This document shows, piece after piece, positions 1 to 7,047 of a DNA stretch of 14,211 nt. Under the pieces are notes generated by a model, which worked only from the letters and a program-made list of their open reading frames with translations, was not told the origin of the DNA and did not search any database. Origin of the DNA: an uncultured Zetaproteobacteria bacterium (lineage in GTDB: Bacteria > Pseudomonadota > Zetaproteobacteria > Mariprofundales > Mariprofundaceae); NCBI GenBank assembly GCA_913056285.1, contig CAJXNE010000035.1, positions 1-14,211 on the forward strand, given 5' to 3'. Within the stretch, counting starts at the first letter, position 1. The number at the start of each line of letters is the position of its first letter. Both the position numbers and the translations under genes were made by a program.

Positions 1-926
1 CCAAGCGGAATCGTGCGCCGATCCACTGCCATGCTGTAGCCGGGTGTGAGCGGTATTCCCATCGCCCCGACCGCACCGGTTGCCGAGTCGGGCATCTCCC
101 GGAAAAACACATAACTCGGATTGCTGTAAAGCAATTCCTTTAAGCGATCGGGATGATCAATGCCCCACTTGCGAATACTCTGCAGCGATGCCTGATCGAG
201 AGTCATCTCTCCCATCTCCACCAGCTTCTTGCCGATCGATTTGTATTTATAACCGTTCTGATTCGCGTAACCGAGCTTCACAATCGAGCCATCGGGCAAC
301 TGAATACGACCGGAGCCCTGCACCTGCAGAAAAAACAGGCTGATTTCATCATCGACCCAGAGTATTTCCTTGCCCTTCGGTGCATGTTTCCCATCAATAC
401 CGGCGCGATCATAATACGGCACGACGCGATTGCCTTCCACACGGCCGCGCAGGCGCATCCCTTTGAGCTGCGGATAGAGCTTGGCCAGATCAATCACCAG
501 CAAATCATCCGGTTCGCCGTAAACCGGAAAGCGAAAGCGCCTGGTCTTCGTGCGGCTGCCATAGAGCAACGGTTCATAATAGCCGGTAATCAATCCCTGC
601 TCGGAACCATCGCCATTGCGCAGCTGCCATGGCGTGAATCGATGCTCAAAAAAGCTACGCACACCCGCATTGTTGGAAATATCGAGCAAGCCAGCCTCGG
701 CGCACAGTTGCTGCCATTGCTGTTTTTTCTGCATCGATACACATTCGGCCCTGAGCGCCTGTAACGACGAGGCAAGCTGAACCGATTGCCAGTCCGGCAG
801 CGCCTTCCATTGACTTTTGACATACGCCGGCCCTTTTTCAACAGCCGGTTTATGGATGGCTCGGGACGGACAGGCTGCCAGCAACAAACATAACGCCCAT
901 AACAGGCTACGACTCATATTCCCCAT
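1..926 (-). CDS. mltA: Membrane-bound lytic murein transglycosylase A (lipoprotein), 3' end cut by window edge
   Basis: About 308 residues are visible, reading from 926 off the left edge; the C-terminus is missing. MltA cleaves the MurNAc-GlcNAc bond of peptidoglycan at the outer membrane and leaves 1,6-anhydroMurNAc ends. Seen: a short signal peptide with lipobox LAAC (Cys19), an MltA-barrel region with the family signature GYYEP at residues 115-119, a beta-rich central part (VQGSGRIQL, GYANQNGYKYKSIGK), and the start of the 3D domain (AVDRRTIPL) right at the edge. The catalytic Asp of the family lies just beyond that point, so it cannot be checked here. The ATG at 926 has GGAG 7 nt upstream; an in-frame ATG at 917 is an alternative. 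It follows the nuclease gene by 95 nt and ampG lies two genes upstream, which fits muropeptide release and recovery. Family assignment is firm. Confidence 0.93.
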   Translation of the reverse strand, partial: MGNMSRSLLWALCLLLAACPSRAIHKPAVEKGPAYVKSQWKALPDWQSVQLASSLQALRAECVSMQKKQQWQQLCAEAGLLDISNNAGVRSFFEHRFTPWQLRNGDGSEQGLITGYYEPLLYGSRTKTRRFRFPVYGEPDDLLVIDLAKLYPQLKGMRLRGRVEGNRVVPYYDRAGIDGKHAPKGKEILWVDDEISLFFLQVQGSGRIQLPDGSIVKLGYANQNGYKYKSIGKKLVEMGEMTLDQASLQSIRKWGIDHPDRLKELLYSNPSYVFFREMPDSATGAVGAMGIPLTPGYSMAVDRRTIPL

Positions 927-1021
927 GAACTCACTCCATTTTTCGCATGCCTCAAGCCTGACAACACGTACGAAAAAATCCATGCGTAGCGGAAGATATA
1001 AGTCGCGACAGCTAACCCGAG

Positions 1022-2272
1022 CTAAAAGCGCAAGCCCATGTTTTCATTTTCTATGTCTTTTTGCGTATAGGATTCGCGATCCACTACTTCATTCTTTTCA
1101 TTCTTCAAAATAATCGTTCCACCACGATTCAACAACCTGAAACCAGCGTGATCAGACATCTGAACCTTGCTTGCCGAACCCTTCTCAATCAGACCGGACA
1201 GGTAAATCACCTTCGAGCGCTGATCTTCAATACGCCAGCCGCTTACATCAACATCCGCCGCTGAAATATTGAGCAGCGTAATCCATTCGTTCAAGCGCTC
1301 TTTGCTACCTGCCGGGTTCACCATGGCAGCGGCGATAACGATAGCCTTATCCTTTTCGGCAACCTCCTGCGTCACACGAGGCTGATTGATCCCGGTCACG
1401 ATATCAGCATGGTGTTCAACGGGGATGCGTTCCGGATAGCTGTTAATGGTTAATCCATCGTTTAGTGTTTCCGGGGCAGAATAATACAATGGATTGGACT
1501 GCACGATGTCCCTGGAAAACTTCAGCCCGGTCAGCTTTTGAATTTCTGTGACCGTACACTGATAATTTTTTAACTTAATGCGGCCAGCACCTTTCTGCTT
1601 ATTGCCGATAAATTCTGCATCCTGATAAAGAAGGAATGCTCTGGTTTCAAGCTTTTCGGTGGTTTTGCTTTTGTAGCATACCATTTTAAAAAATGCCGAT
1701 GGCACCCTGACCGTATCGTGCCAGCTTCTGGCATATTGCCGGTCAAATGGCAGATGCACAGGGCCGGTAAAAACACATAACTGTCCATTGCTGTCGCCTT
1801 TCAGTGCGCCGATATAATCCTCCAGTTTCAACCATTCATCACGGTTAAAATATTTATGCTGAAAAGCTGCGTTGGTATAAAAGAAGGTCGCATTGTTGGC
1901 TTCGAGTGCTTTTCCCCTGTTTGCAGCCCAACAATTATTGTTGCGCTGAACCATATGCCCTCGATCCCAGTCATTGGCTTTATAAAACCGATTATCCAGT
2001 TGCCGAACATCGTCAAGCCGGTCATCAGCTTCCCATCCTCTTGACTCTTTCCTGTTAATCTGAATATGTTTGTTCTGATCGATATTGGAAGCGGAAAAAA
2101 CAAGTTGCCGGGTCGTTTTATTCATCACCAGACTGTAGTGAATATAATCCAGATAAATCTCTTCTCTCAGGCTGGCATCCCGATACACCGCATCTGTTAA
2201 TACCGCTGAAAATCCTGGCACAGGAACCATTATCCCGTCGCCAATAAAATCCTGCTGATAGCCTATCGTCAT
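1022..2272 (-). CDS. DNA/RNA non-specific endonuclease (NUC family) with C-terminal lamin-tail domain
   Basis: A 416-residue protein from the preferred ATG. Numbering here starts one residue earlier, at a GTG at 2275. The NUC (Serratia nuclease/EndoG-type) domain covers roughly residues 35-270. It carries DRGH at 104-107, with His107 as the expected general base, and FNRDEWLKLED at 143-153, where Asn144 and Glu152 sit exactly 8 apart like Asn119/Glu127 of Serratia nuclease (metal ligand region). Residues about 305-400 look like a lamin-tail domain (LTD): AIVIAAAMVNPAG, EWITLLN, VSGWRIEDQ, LLNRGGTIILKN, VVDRESY. No signal peptide or membrane segment is visible, which is odd for a family usually exported. 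The start is placed at ATG 2272 because GGAGG lies 6 nt before it; the GTG at 2275 would be too close. Base composition is AT-richer than the flanking ampG and mltA, suggesting transfer. Substrate and role (scavenging, defence or effector) are unknown. Confidence 0.88.
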   Translation of the reverse strand: MTIGYQQDFIGDGIMVPVPGFSAVLTDAVYRDASLREEIYLDYIHYSLVMNKTTRQLVFSASNIDQNKHIQINRKESRGWEADDRLDDVRQLDNRFYKANDWDRGHMVQRNNNCWAANRGKALEANNATFFYTNAAFQHKYFNRDEWLKLEDYIGALKGDSNGQLCVFTGPVHLPFDRQYARSWHDTVRVPSAFFKMVCYKSKTTEKLETRAFLLYQDAEFIGNKQKGAGRIKLKNYQCTVTEIQKLTGLKFSRDIVQSNPLYYSAPETLNDGLTINSYPERIPVEHHADIVTGINQPRVTQEVAEKDKAIVIAAAMVNPAGSKERLNEWITLLNISAADVDVSGWRIEDQRSKVIYLSGLIEKGSASKVQMSDHAGFRLLNRGGTIILKNEKNEVVDRESYTQKDIENENMGLRF

Positions 2273-2340
2273 CACTCACCTCCAAGCATACAAACTCGGG
2301 CAGATGCAGATGCTGTCAATCCCATGAATATGGGACAAAC

Positions 2341-3612
2341 CTATACTTCAGTCTTACCTGATTCGCTCACAAATTGCGCTTGCCACGGCGCAACTTTGAA
2401 CAATAACAGCATGCCAGGCACAGCCAGAGCTGCACACAACAGAAAGAAATTCGTCCATCCGAGAGACTCAACCAGCCAGCCTACGCTTGCATTAACAAAA
2501 GTACGCGGCACAGCTGCCAAACTTGTAAATAGAGCGAACTGGGTGGCTGTATAAGCCGGATGCGTGGAACGGGCGATATAAGCCACAAAAGCAGCCGTGC
2601 CAACACCGACGCCAAACGCCTCCAGTCCAATCACCAAAGCCAGCCGAATAAGCGCATCGCCTTCAATAATCGTCTGCGGCCCTAGTGAAGCCAGCCATGC
2701 AAAACCGAAAATAGAACCCAATTGCACAACACCAAATACCCACAAGGCGCGATTGATGCCGATTTTCACCATCCACAAACCGCCCAGCAAGCCGCCAATC
2801 ACTGCAGGCCACAAACCTGCATTCTTGGCAATCAGACCAATCTGTGTTTTGGAATACCCCATATCGAGATAAAACGGCGTCGCCAGCGCCGTGCACATGC
2901 TATCACCCAACTTATAGAGAAAAATAAATGCCAGCACCATCAACGCGCCCTGCACGCCTTCGCGGCCGATAAATTCATGAAACGGTTCAACAACAGCTTC
3001 TTTAAGTGTTTTGGGCGGTGCAGCCCGATGCGGCTCGGATACCATCAGCGTCATCACCATGCCCGGCAGCATAAACAGCGCTGTAATCACAAACACCGTA
3101 CTCCAGGCCAGATGATCGGCCAGAATCAATGACAATGAACCCGGCACCAGTCCCGCCACCCGATATGCATTCACATGCACCGAATTACCCAAGCCCAGTT
3201 CGAGGTCGGACAGCAGTTCCCGGCGATAGGCGTCCAGTGCAATATCCTGAGTGGCGGATAACAAAGCCAATAAAGTGGCGAACAGCGCAATCATATTCAG
3301 TTCTGTTTGCGGCGAAAATGCGCCCATCGAGGCAATCACCGCTAGCAATCCGGCTTGCGAGAGCAACATCCAACCGCGCCTGCGCCCCAGCCACGGTATG
3401 GCATAACGATCCAGTAACGGCGCCCACATAAATTTCCAGGTATAGGGGAACTGAATCAGGGCAAACAGGCCAATCGTGATCAAATCCACATGCTCACTTC
3501 TCAGCCATGCCGGCACCAGGTTAAACAACAGATACAGCGGCAAACCGGAAGCAAACCCGGTAAAAACACAAATCAGCATCTTGCGGGTAAATAATTGTTG
3601 AAACACACTCAT
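2341..3612 (-). CDS. ampG: AmpG-family muropeptide MFS transporter (inner membrane)
   Basis: A 423-residue, very hydrophobic protein with about 12 membrane segments. AmpG permeases import GlcNAc-anhydroMurNAc and its peptides from the periplasm using the proton motive force, feeding cell-wall recycling and, in some species, AmpC induction. Family signatures seen: FTGFASGLPLYLL (residues 18-30), YTWKFMWAPLLDRY (57-70), GRRRGWML, and the strongly conserved ATQDIALDAYRRELL (about 120-134). It is shorter than the 491-residue E. coli AmpG, which has two extra C-terminal helices; 12-helix forms are common elsewhere. The start at 3612 is supported by AAGGA 7 nt upstream. It is separated by 68 nt from the nuclease and lies upstream of mltA on the same strand, so a shared transcript is plausible. 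The MltA pairing supports the functional call. Related MFS transporters with a different solute remain possible. Confidence 0.88.
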   Translation of the reverse strand: MSVFQQLFTRKMLICVFTGFASGLPLYLLFNLVPAWLRSEHVDLITIGLFALIQFPYTWKFMWAPLLDRYAIPWLGRRRGWMLLSQAGLLAVIASMGAFSPQTELNMIALFATLLALLSATQDIALDAYRRELLSDLELGLGNSVHVNAYRVAGLVPGSLSLILADHLAWSTVFVITALFMLPGMVMTLMVSEPHRAAPPKTLKEAVVEPFHEFIGREGVQGALMVLAFIFLYKLGDSMCTALATPFYLDMGYSKTQIGLIAKNAGLWPAVIGGLLGGLWMVKIGINRALWVFGVVQLGSIFGFAWLASLGPQTIIEGDALIRLALVIGLEAFGVGVGTAAFVAYIARSTHPAYTATQFALFTSLAAVPRTFVNASVGWLVESLGWTNFFLLCAALAVPGMLLLFKVAPWQAQFVSESGKTEV

Positions 3613-3715
3613 GGTGAATTCCTTTGCTGTAAATTCAGGGGCAAAATCGAAATGTCTTCACCGCCAAGGCGCAAAGAAATCAGAACCGATATACGGGCAA
3701 ATAAATGTTTTTTCT
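3613..3715. other. Intergenic spacer upstream of ampG with a CACCGCCAAGGCGCAAAG motif
   Basis: This 103-bp AT-rich spacer separates the small acidic protein gene from ampG. It carries the ampG ribosome-binding site (AAGGA) at its left end. At 3658-3675 it holds a G+C-rich motif, CACCGCCAAGGCGCAAAG, that resembles a short intergenic sequence I have seen recur in environmental proteobacterial genomes; that recognition is from memory and unverified. No convincing -35/-10 pair or Rho-independent terminator was found. Confidence 0.3.
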
Positions 3716-4006
3716 TTATTTCAGCAGCGGGCCATCAAGAAAAGCCAACTCATCCCAGATGCTGCTGGGACAACCTTCGGCATCGCGGAATTTCAGATTC
3801 TGGCGTTTGGGAACCAGCCGGTTCGGACGACCATAGCTGTCCTCCTGCACATCCGTTCCTTCATCGGCGGAGAGAATCAATAAACCTTCCTCGGGCAGTA
3901 AATCGGTGACTTCATATTCTTCATTCAGATAACGAACACGCTGGCCGATCAGCCGGGCCAGCGCGTCGTGATTTTGAATTAAATTCTGCAACTCTGCATC
4001 AACCAT
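3716..4006 (-). CDS. Hypothetical small acidic protein, 96 aa
   Basis: I do not recognise a named family. The 96-residue protein is acidic, lacks signal peptide or membrane segments, and has an N-terminal helix-prone stretch (AELQNLIQNHDALARLIG) followed by alternating short beta-like segments (QRVRYLNEEYEVTDLL, GLLILSADE, NRLVPKRQNLKF) that could form a small SH3-like barrel; this fold guess is inference. The start at ATG 4006 is chosen over upstream Mets at 4072, 4045 and 4039 because AAGGGAG lies 7 nt before it and because a good promoter (4051-4079) overlaps those upstream codons. It is divergent from mscS and 103 nt upstream of ampG on the same strand, so it may lead the ampG transcript. 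Confidence 0.7.
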   Translation of the reverse strand: MVDAELQNLIQNHDALARLIGQRVRYLNEEYEVTDLLPEEGLLILSADEGTDVQEDSYGRPNRLVPKRQNLKFRDAEGCPSSIWDELAFLDGPLLK

Positions 4007-4050
4007 ATCCCGGCTCCCTTGACGCCTGCGCTCTGACATCTGCATAGTCG

Positions 4051-4079
4051 AGCATAGAAAGCTGTATAGCAAGCGTCAA
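4051..4079 (-). promoter_or_regulatory. Predicted sigma-70 promoter for the 96-aa protein gene
   Basis: On the minus strand TTGACG (4079-4074; 5 of 6 to consensus) is followed after exactly 17 nt by TATGCT (4056-4051; 4 of 6). Transcription would begin near 4044, giving a 5' leader of about 38 nt that contains AAGGGAG. The -35 box sits in an imperfect hairpin (about 4069-4101). Visual match only. Confidence 0.5.
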
Positions 4080-4149
4080 TGGCCGAAACCATGGCGTTGC
4101 TCCTTTGAACAGCTACAATCTCGCCGACATACCATGATCGGAGGCTCGA

Positions 4150-5244
4150 ATGGAAACCATGTGGACACAGCTCACCTCTACCACATTGCTGGATATCACA
4201 CTGGCGCACTGGCTGCTGGCAATCACAACGCTGTTCATCACCGTTGTTGCCCAGCGTTATATCGTGCGTCTGTTTCATGCCATCGCCCGGAAAATTACCG
4301 CCCGCACCGAGACGCAGCTGGATGATGTCCTGCTTGAAGCCGCCGAACGACCAGCGGGCATACTGATCTTTGTCATCGGACTCATCATCTCCGTCCATCT
4401 GCTCAATCCGCCGGTAGATACATTCCCGCTCATCAGTCTGGCCGACAGTGGCGGACGCATCGTGTCGATTGTAATTGGCGTATGGTTTTTATGGCGTTTG
4501 CTGGAAGGGCTGGCTGCCTACTTTACCGCTCGCGCCAAACAAACAGACTCCTCGCTCGACGATCAACTTGTGCCGTTCATCGCCAAAACACTGAAAATAT
4601 TCCTGATCCTGACTGCCGTGCTGGTTGTGGCCCAGAATATGGGCTATTCCGTTTCCGGCCTGATCGCCTCGCTCGGCATCGGCGGCATCGCAGTGGCCAT
4701 GGCCGCCAAGGATACCATCGCCAATATTTTCGGCTCGATCATGATTCTGATTGATCGCCCGTTCATGGTTGGCGACTGGATCAAAACATCCGAATTTGAA
4801 GGCGTGGTGGAAGAGGTCGGTTTCCGCTCCACCCGCATCCGCACCTTTGCCCGCACGCTGGTCAATGTGCCCAACTCAACGCTGGCGAATATGGTCATCG
4901 ATAATATCGATCAACGTCGTCAGCGCCGCATCAAAATGCGCATCGGTTTGACTTACGATACCACGCCGGCTCAAATGAAAGCTGCGCTCGCGGGCATCGA
5001 TCAATTACTTTGTGACCACCCCGGTGTCGATCAAGGCTACAAACTGGTCAAATTCGACGAATTCGAAGACTCCTCATTATCCATCTTCCTGTACTATTTC
5101 TCCGCCAGCAAAGTATGGGAGGAATACCTGCAAGTGCGTCAGGAAGTGAATTTACAAATCATGGAACTGCTGGAATCACTCGAACTCGAATTCGCTTTCC
5201 CGACCCAGACCTTGCATATTGAAAAGGGAGCTATTGATGTCTGA
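4150..5244 (+). CDS. Mechanosensitive ion channel, MscS family
   Basis: A 364-residue inner-membrane channel of the small-conductance mechanosensitive type, which opens under membrane tension to release solutes during hypo-osmotic shock. About five membrane segments are visible (near residues 15-38, 68-86, 102-122, 143-162 and 165-190). The pore helix and linker carry the family signature LGIGGIAVAMAAKDTIANI followed by FGSIMILIDRPFMVGDWI; then the beta domain (GVVEEVGFRSTRIRT, VNVPNSTLANMVIDN) and an alpha/beta cytoplasmic vestibule domain follow. Length and two extra N-terminal helices resemble YnaI/YbdG-type members more than the 286-residue E. coli MscS. GGAGG lies 5 nt before ATG 4150. 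The last 8 nt overlap rnhA (ATGTCTGA), implying translational coupling. A weak -10 (TACAAT at 4114-4119) was seen without a matching -35. Confidence 0.92.
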   Translation: METMWTQLTSTTLLDITLAHWLLAITTLFITVVAQRYIVRLFHAIARKITARTETQLDDVLLEAAERPAGILIFVIGLIISVHLLNPPVDTFPLISLADSGGRIVSIVIGVWFLWRLLEGLAAYFTARAKQTDSSLDDQLVPFIAKTLKIFLILTAVLVVAQNMGYSVSGLIASLGIGGIAVAMAAKDTIANIFGSIMILIDRPFMVGDWIKTSEFEGVVEEVGFRSTRIRTFARTLVNVPNSTLANMVIDNIDQRRQRRIKMRIGLTYDTTPAQMKAALAGIDQLLCDHPGVDQGYKLVKFDEFEDSSLSIFLYYFSASKVWEEYLQVRQEVNLQIMELLESLELEFAFPTQTLHIEKGAIDV

Positions 5245-5680
5245 TAAACCAGTCGTCGAAGCATTTACCGATGGCGCATGTTCAGGCAACCCCGGCCCGG
5301 GGGGGTGGGGGGTTTTGCTGCGTATGGGTGGACATGAAAAAGAACTCTTCGGTGGTGAAGCTCACACCACCAACCAGCAAATGGAATTGCAGGCTGCGGT
5401 TGAAGCATTAAAAGCGCTGACGCGCCCCTGTCACATTACCATCATTTCGGATTCCAAATATGTCGTGCAGGGCATGACCGAATGGATTCACAACTGGAAA
5501 AAGAAAGGCTGGAAAACTGCCGGCAAGAAACCGGTATCGAATCTGGAGCGCTGGCAGACTCTTGATACGCTGGCAGCCAAACACGATGTTACCTGGCAGT
5601 GGGTCAAAGGCCACGCTGGCCATGAAGGTAATGAGCGCGCCGATGAACTGGCGCGTCAGGGCGTTCCGATTGCGTCCTGA
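5237..5680 (+). CDS. rnhA: Ribonuclease HI
   Basis: A 147-residue cytoplasmic enzyme that cuts the RNA strand of RNA-DNA hybrids with Mg2+, acting on R-loops and primers. All catalytic residues are present: Asp12 in FTDGACSGNPGPGGWG, Glu50 in QQMELQAA, Asp72 in SDSKYV, Asp136 in NERADELA, and the flexible-loop His126 in KGHAGHEGNE. The basic handle (WIHNWKKKGWKTAGKKP, 83-99) is that of E. coli-type RNase HI; length matches (155 in E. coli). The ATG at 5237 is preferred to an upstream in-frame TTG at 5219, since AAGGGAG lies 6 nt before it. The start lies within the end of mscS (8-nt overlap) and the last 25 nt overlap the convergent hydrolase gene. The codons for the GNPGPGGWG loop contain a G7-T-G6 tract at 5299-5312. 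Confidence 0.97.
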   Translation: MSDKPVVEAFTDGACSGNPGPGGWGVLLRMGGHEKELFGGEAHTTNQQMELQAAVEALKALTRPCHITIISDSKYVVQGMTEWIHNWKKKGWKTAGKKPVSNLERWQTLDTLAAKHDVTWQWVKGHAGHEGNERADELARQGVPIAS

Positions 5681-6813
5681 TGATCACCTTCCTGATGATC
5701 ACCTTCCGGATGATCAACCGGATCAATGATGTGCAATTCTACCGGCCAGTGCCGGGATTCCAGTCGATCAGGGTGAATTTCATGTGCGCCGCTGGACTGG
5801 CGAAAGAATAATTTCACCACCTCATCGGGCTGTACATCATCGAGAATCAAAGTGGTGCCTCCCAACGGGTGAAGACCGGAACGCCTGTCACAACACAGGT
5901 CGAATTTTTTTTCCTTGCGCGTTTTCTCTGTTTTAAATCGATGTACCGAAGTATCATTAAAACGCGTTGGCTCATCCGCATCTTTTGTCTGAAAGCGCAG
6001 CCATAGCTCTCGCCCGGCGGGTTGATCGGCCAATTCAGGTAGCTGGCCGGAGGCCAGAAACGCCATCGCCCATGGCTCAGTAATACGTGGGCCCAGATGA
6101 TGATTTCCATCCACCGCAAAATTAGCCACCCATGGCAGCCATGCATGCGAAGCACGCACAACCAGATCGCCTCGTAATAGCGTTTTTTGCTCTCTGGCAT
6201 ACACATTCAGCACTTGTTTACCTTCGAATTCGGAACCACCCTCGCTATTTAATTGCCATAAAAAATCACTGCCGGGCAACAGCTCGCTGGCCTGAATATT
6301 GCCTGTGTAGGCAATACTGCCAATATCGACGAGTACATTAGCGATATTAGTGCCAAAGTGCGGCGTCGACAAAAATAAAACCCGGCGAATCGGATTGTCG
6401 CCCAGATGTTCCGCCAAATACTGCCGAACCAGTAAACCGCCCATGCTATGCGCAACCACATCAACCTGATCATAATTTTTCAGATAACTATCGAGTTGCT
6501 CTTCCAACAATTCAATGGGTGGCAGGCGGTTGGCCACAACAGCAGTTCGGTAGTTAAAGAAGTAAATGTCTCGTTGCAGCTGCTGTTCCATTGCCATCAG
6601 TGCGCGTGGATCCGGCCAGCTGAATTCACCACCATTCCAGCCATGCACCAGAATAATGGGCACGGAATTGGGGTAATCAGCTTGTAGCTGTTGTTCAAAT
6701 CCTTCCCACTCACTCCACAGGCTTGAGGATACCTGCCTGCTGGTTTTGGCGGAGCAGGCAATGAGTGAAAGCATACAAAGCATGAGCAATAGCCGGGATG
6801 TGATACGCATCAT
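5656..6813 (-). CDS. Alpha/beta-hydrolase (lipase/esterase-like) lipoprotein with C-terminal pentapeptide repeats
   Basis: A 385-residue predicted lipoprotein. Start: MMRITSRLLL gives a signal peptide ending in lipobox LIAC (Cys20); upstream in-frame Mets to 6921 would place non-native sequence before it. The ribosome-binding site is weak, so this start is inferred from the signal peptide. The fold is shown by PIILVHGWNGG (oxyanion His57-Gly58), the nucleophile elbow VVAHSMGGLLVRQYL (Ser123), a plausible acid in LLRGDLVVRASH (Asp216) and His in GNHHLGPRI (238/239). FLSTPHFGT is typical of PGAP1-like/triacylglycerol-lipase relatives. The substrate is unknown. The C-terminal 45 residues are polar and end in DH-E-G-rich repeats encoded at 5674-5718. 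It is convergent with rnhA and overlaps it by 25 nt, with no terminator between. Confidence 0.83.
   Translation of the reverse strand: MMRITSRLLLMLCMLSLIACSAKTSRQVSSSLWSEWEGFEQQLQADYPNSVPIILVHGWNGGEFSWPDPRALMAMEQQLQRDIYFFNYRTAVVANRLPPIELLEEQLDSYLKNYDQVDVVAHSMGGLLVRQYLAEHLGDNPIRRVLFLSTPHFGTNIANVLVDIGSIAYTGNIQASELLPGSDFLWQLNSEGGSEFEGKQVLNVYAREQKTLLRGDLVVRASHAWLPWVANFAVDGNHHLGPRITEPWAMAFLASGQLPELADQPAGRELWLRFQTKDADEPTRFNDTSVHRFKTEKTRKEKKFDLCCDRRSGLHPLGGTTLILDDVQPDEVVKLFFRQSSGAHEIHPDRLESRHWPVELHIIDPVDHPEGDHQEGDHQDAIGTP
5674..5718 (-). repeat. 15-bp tandem repeat, three copies, in the 3' end of the hydrolase gene
   Basis: On the minus strand the units are GTTGATCATCCGGAA (5718-5704), GGTGATCATCAGGAA (5703-5689) and GGTGATCATCAGGAC (5688-5674), coding VDHPE-GDHQE-GDHQD. 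The last unit also contains the rnhA stop codon on the other strand. The unit resembles the last unit of the PAP2 array (GATCAACAGAAGGGG). Confidence 0.85.
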
Positions 6814-6859
6814 GCCGCAATTATCGACAATCATGGGCGACATGCCAACCATCACGATG

Positions 6860-7031
6860 TAAAACCCAAGAGCCGACATTGACATGCGGCGTATGCCGCA
6901 ACCCTTTGATTCGTCTGACATCCCGGAAAATCACTCATCACCAGCAAGGTGACTACATGATTTTCCGAAATGCCATACAAACCAAATGATTACACCCTGC
7001 ATCCAATGGCAATGTCGGACCTTGGGCTATA
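6860..7031. repeat. MITE-like or structured-RNA element: 22-nt imperfect terminal inverted repeats enclosing two hairpins
   Basis: Read directly: the left arm 6860-6881 (core CCCAAGAGCCGACATTG, 6865-6881) is the inverted complement of 7010-7031 (core CAATGTCGGACCTTGGG, 7010-7026) with 15 of 17 core positions matching and 18 of 22 overall; both arms end in TA. Inside are hairpin A, TGCGGC-GTAT-GCCGCA (6885-6900), and hairpin B (6924-6967). This accounts for most of the 234-bp gap between the divergent hydrolase and PAP2 genes. It lies 16 nt before the PAP2 start and 46 nt before the hydrolase start. It may be a miniature transposable element with TA ends or a multi-branched cis-regulatory RNA; sequence alone does not decide. 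No convincing -10/-35 pair was found here. Confidence 0.65.
6924..6967. repeat. 44-nt two-part hairpin inside the intergenic element
   Basis: Outer stem CGGAAAATCA (6924-6933) pairs perfectly with TGATTTTCCG (6958-6967); after a 4x5 interior loop an inner stem TCACC (6938-6942) pairs with GGTGA (6948-6952) around the loop AGCAA. No U-tract follows on either strand, so it is not a typical Rho-independent terminator. Confidence 0.8.
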
Positions 7032-7047
7032 GAAACCGGTCGCCGAG

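Noticed and set aside
153..764. 203-codon plus-strand open frame opposite mltA
   Set aside because: It is fully antisense to mltA, which has clear family motifs; there is no ribosome-binding site or recognisable protein.
2314..2319. Perfect -35 TTGACA on the minus strand before the nuclease gene
   Set aside because: No acceptable -10 occurs 16-18 nt downstream; the nearest, TATGCT, is about 23 nt away and abuts the ribosome-binding site.
2320..2335. TCCCAT-GAAT-ATGGGA hairpin just after the ampG stop as a terminator
   Set aside because: The stem is only 6 bp and no run of U follows on the minus strand.
3658..3675. CACCGCCAAGGCGCAAAG as a mobile-element end
   Set aside because: Only one copy is present here and no partner repeat or transposase was found; listed only as a spacer motif.
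6814..6921. Longer N-terminus for the hydrolase starting at 6921
   Set aside because: The extra 36 residues run through hairpin repeats and would bury the lipoprotein signal peptide that begins at 6813.
7005..7033. TATAGA at 7028-7033 as a PAP2 promoter -10
   Set aside because: It lies in the right arm of the inverted repeat, has no -35 partner at 17 nt and would leave only a very short leader.
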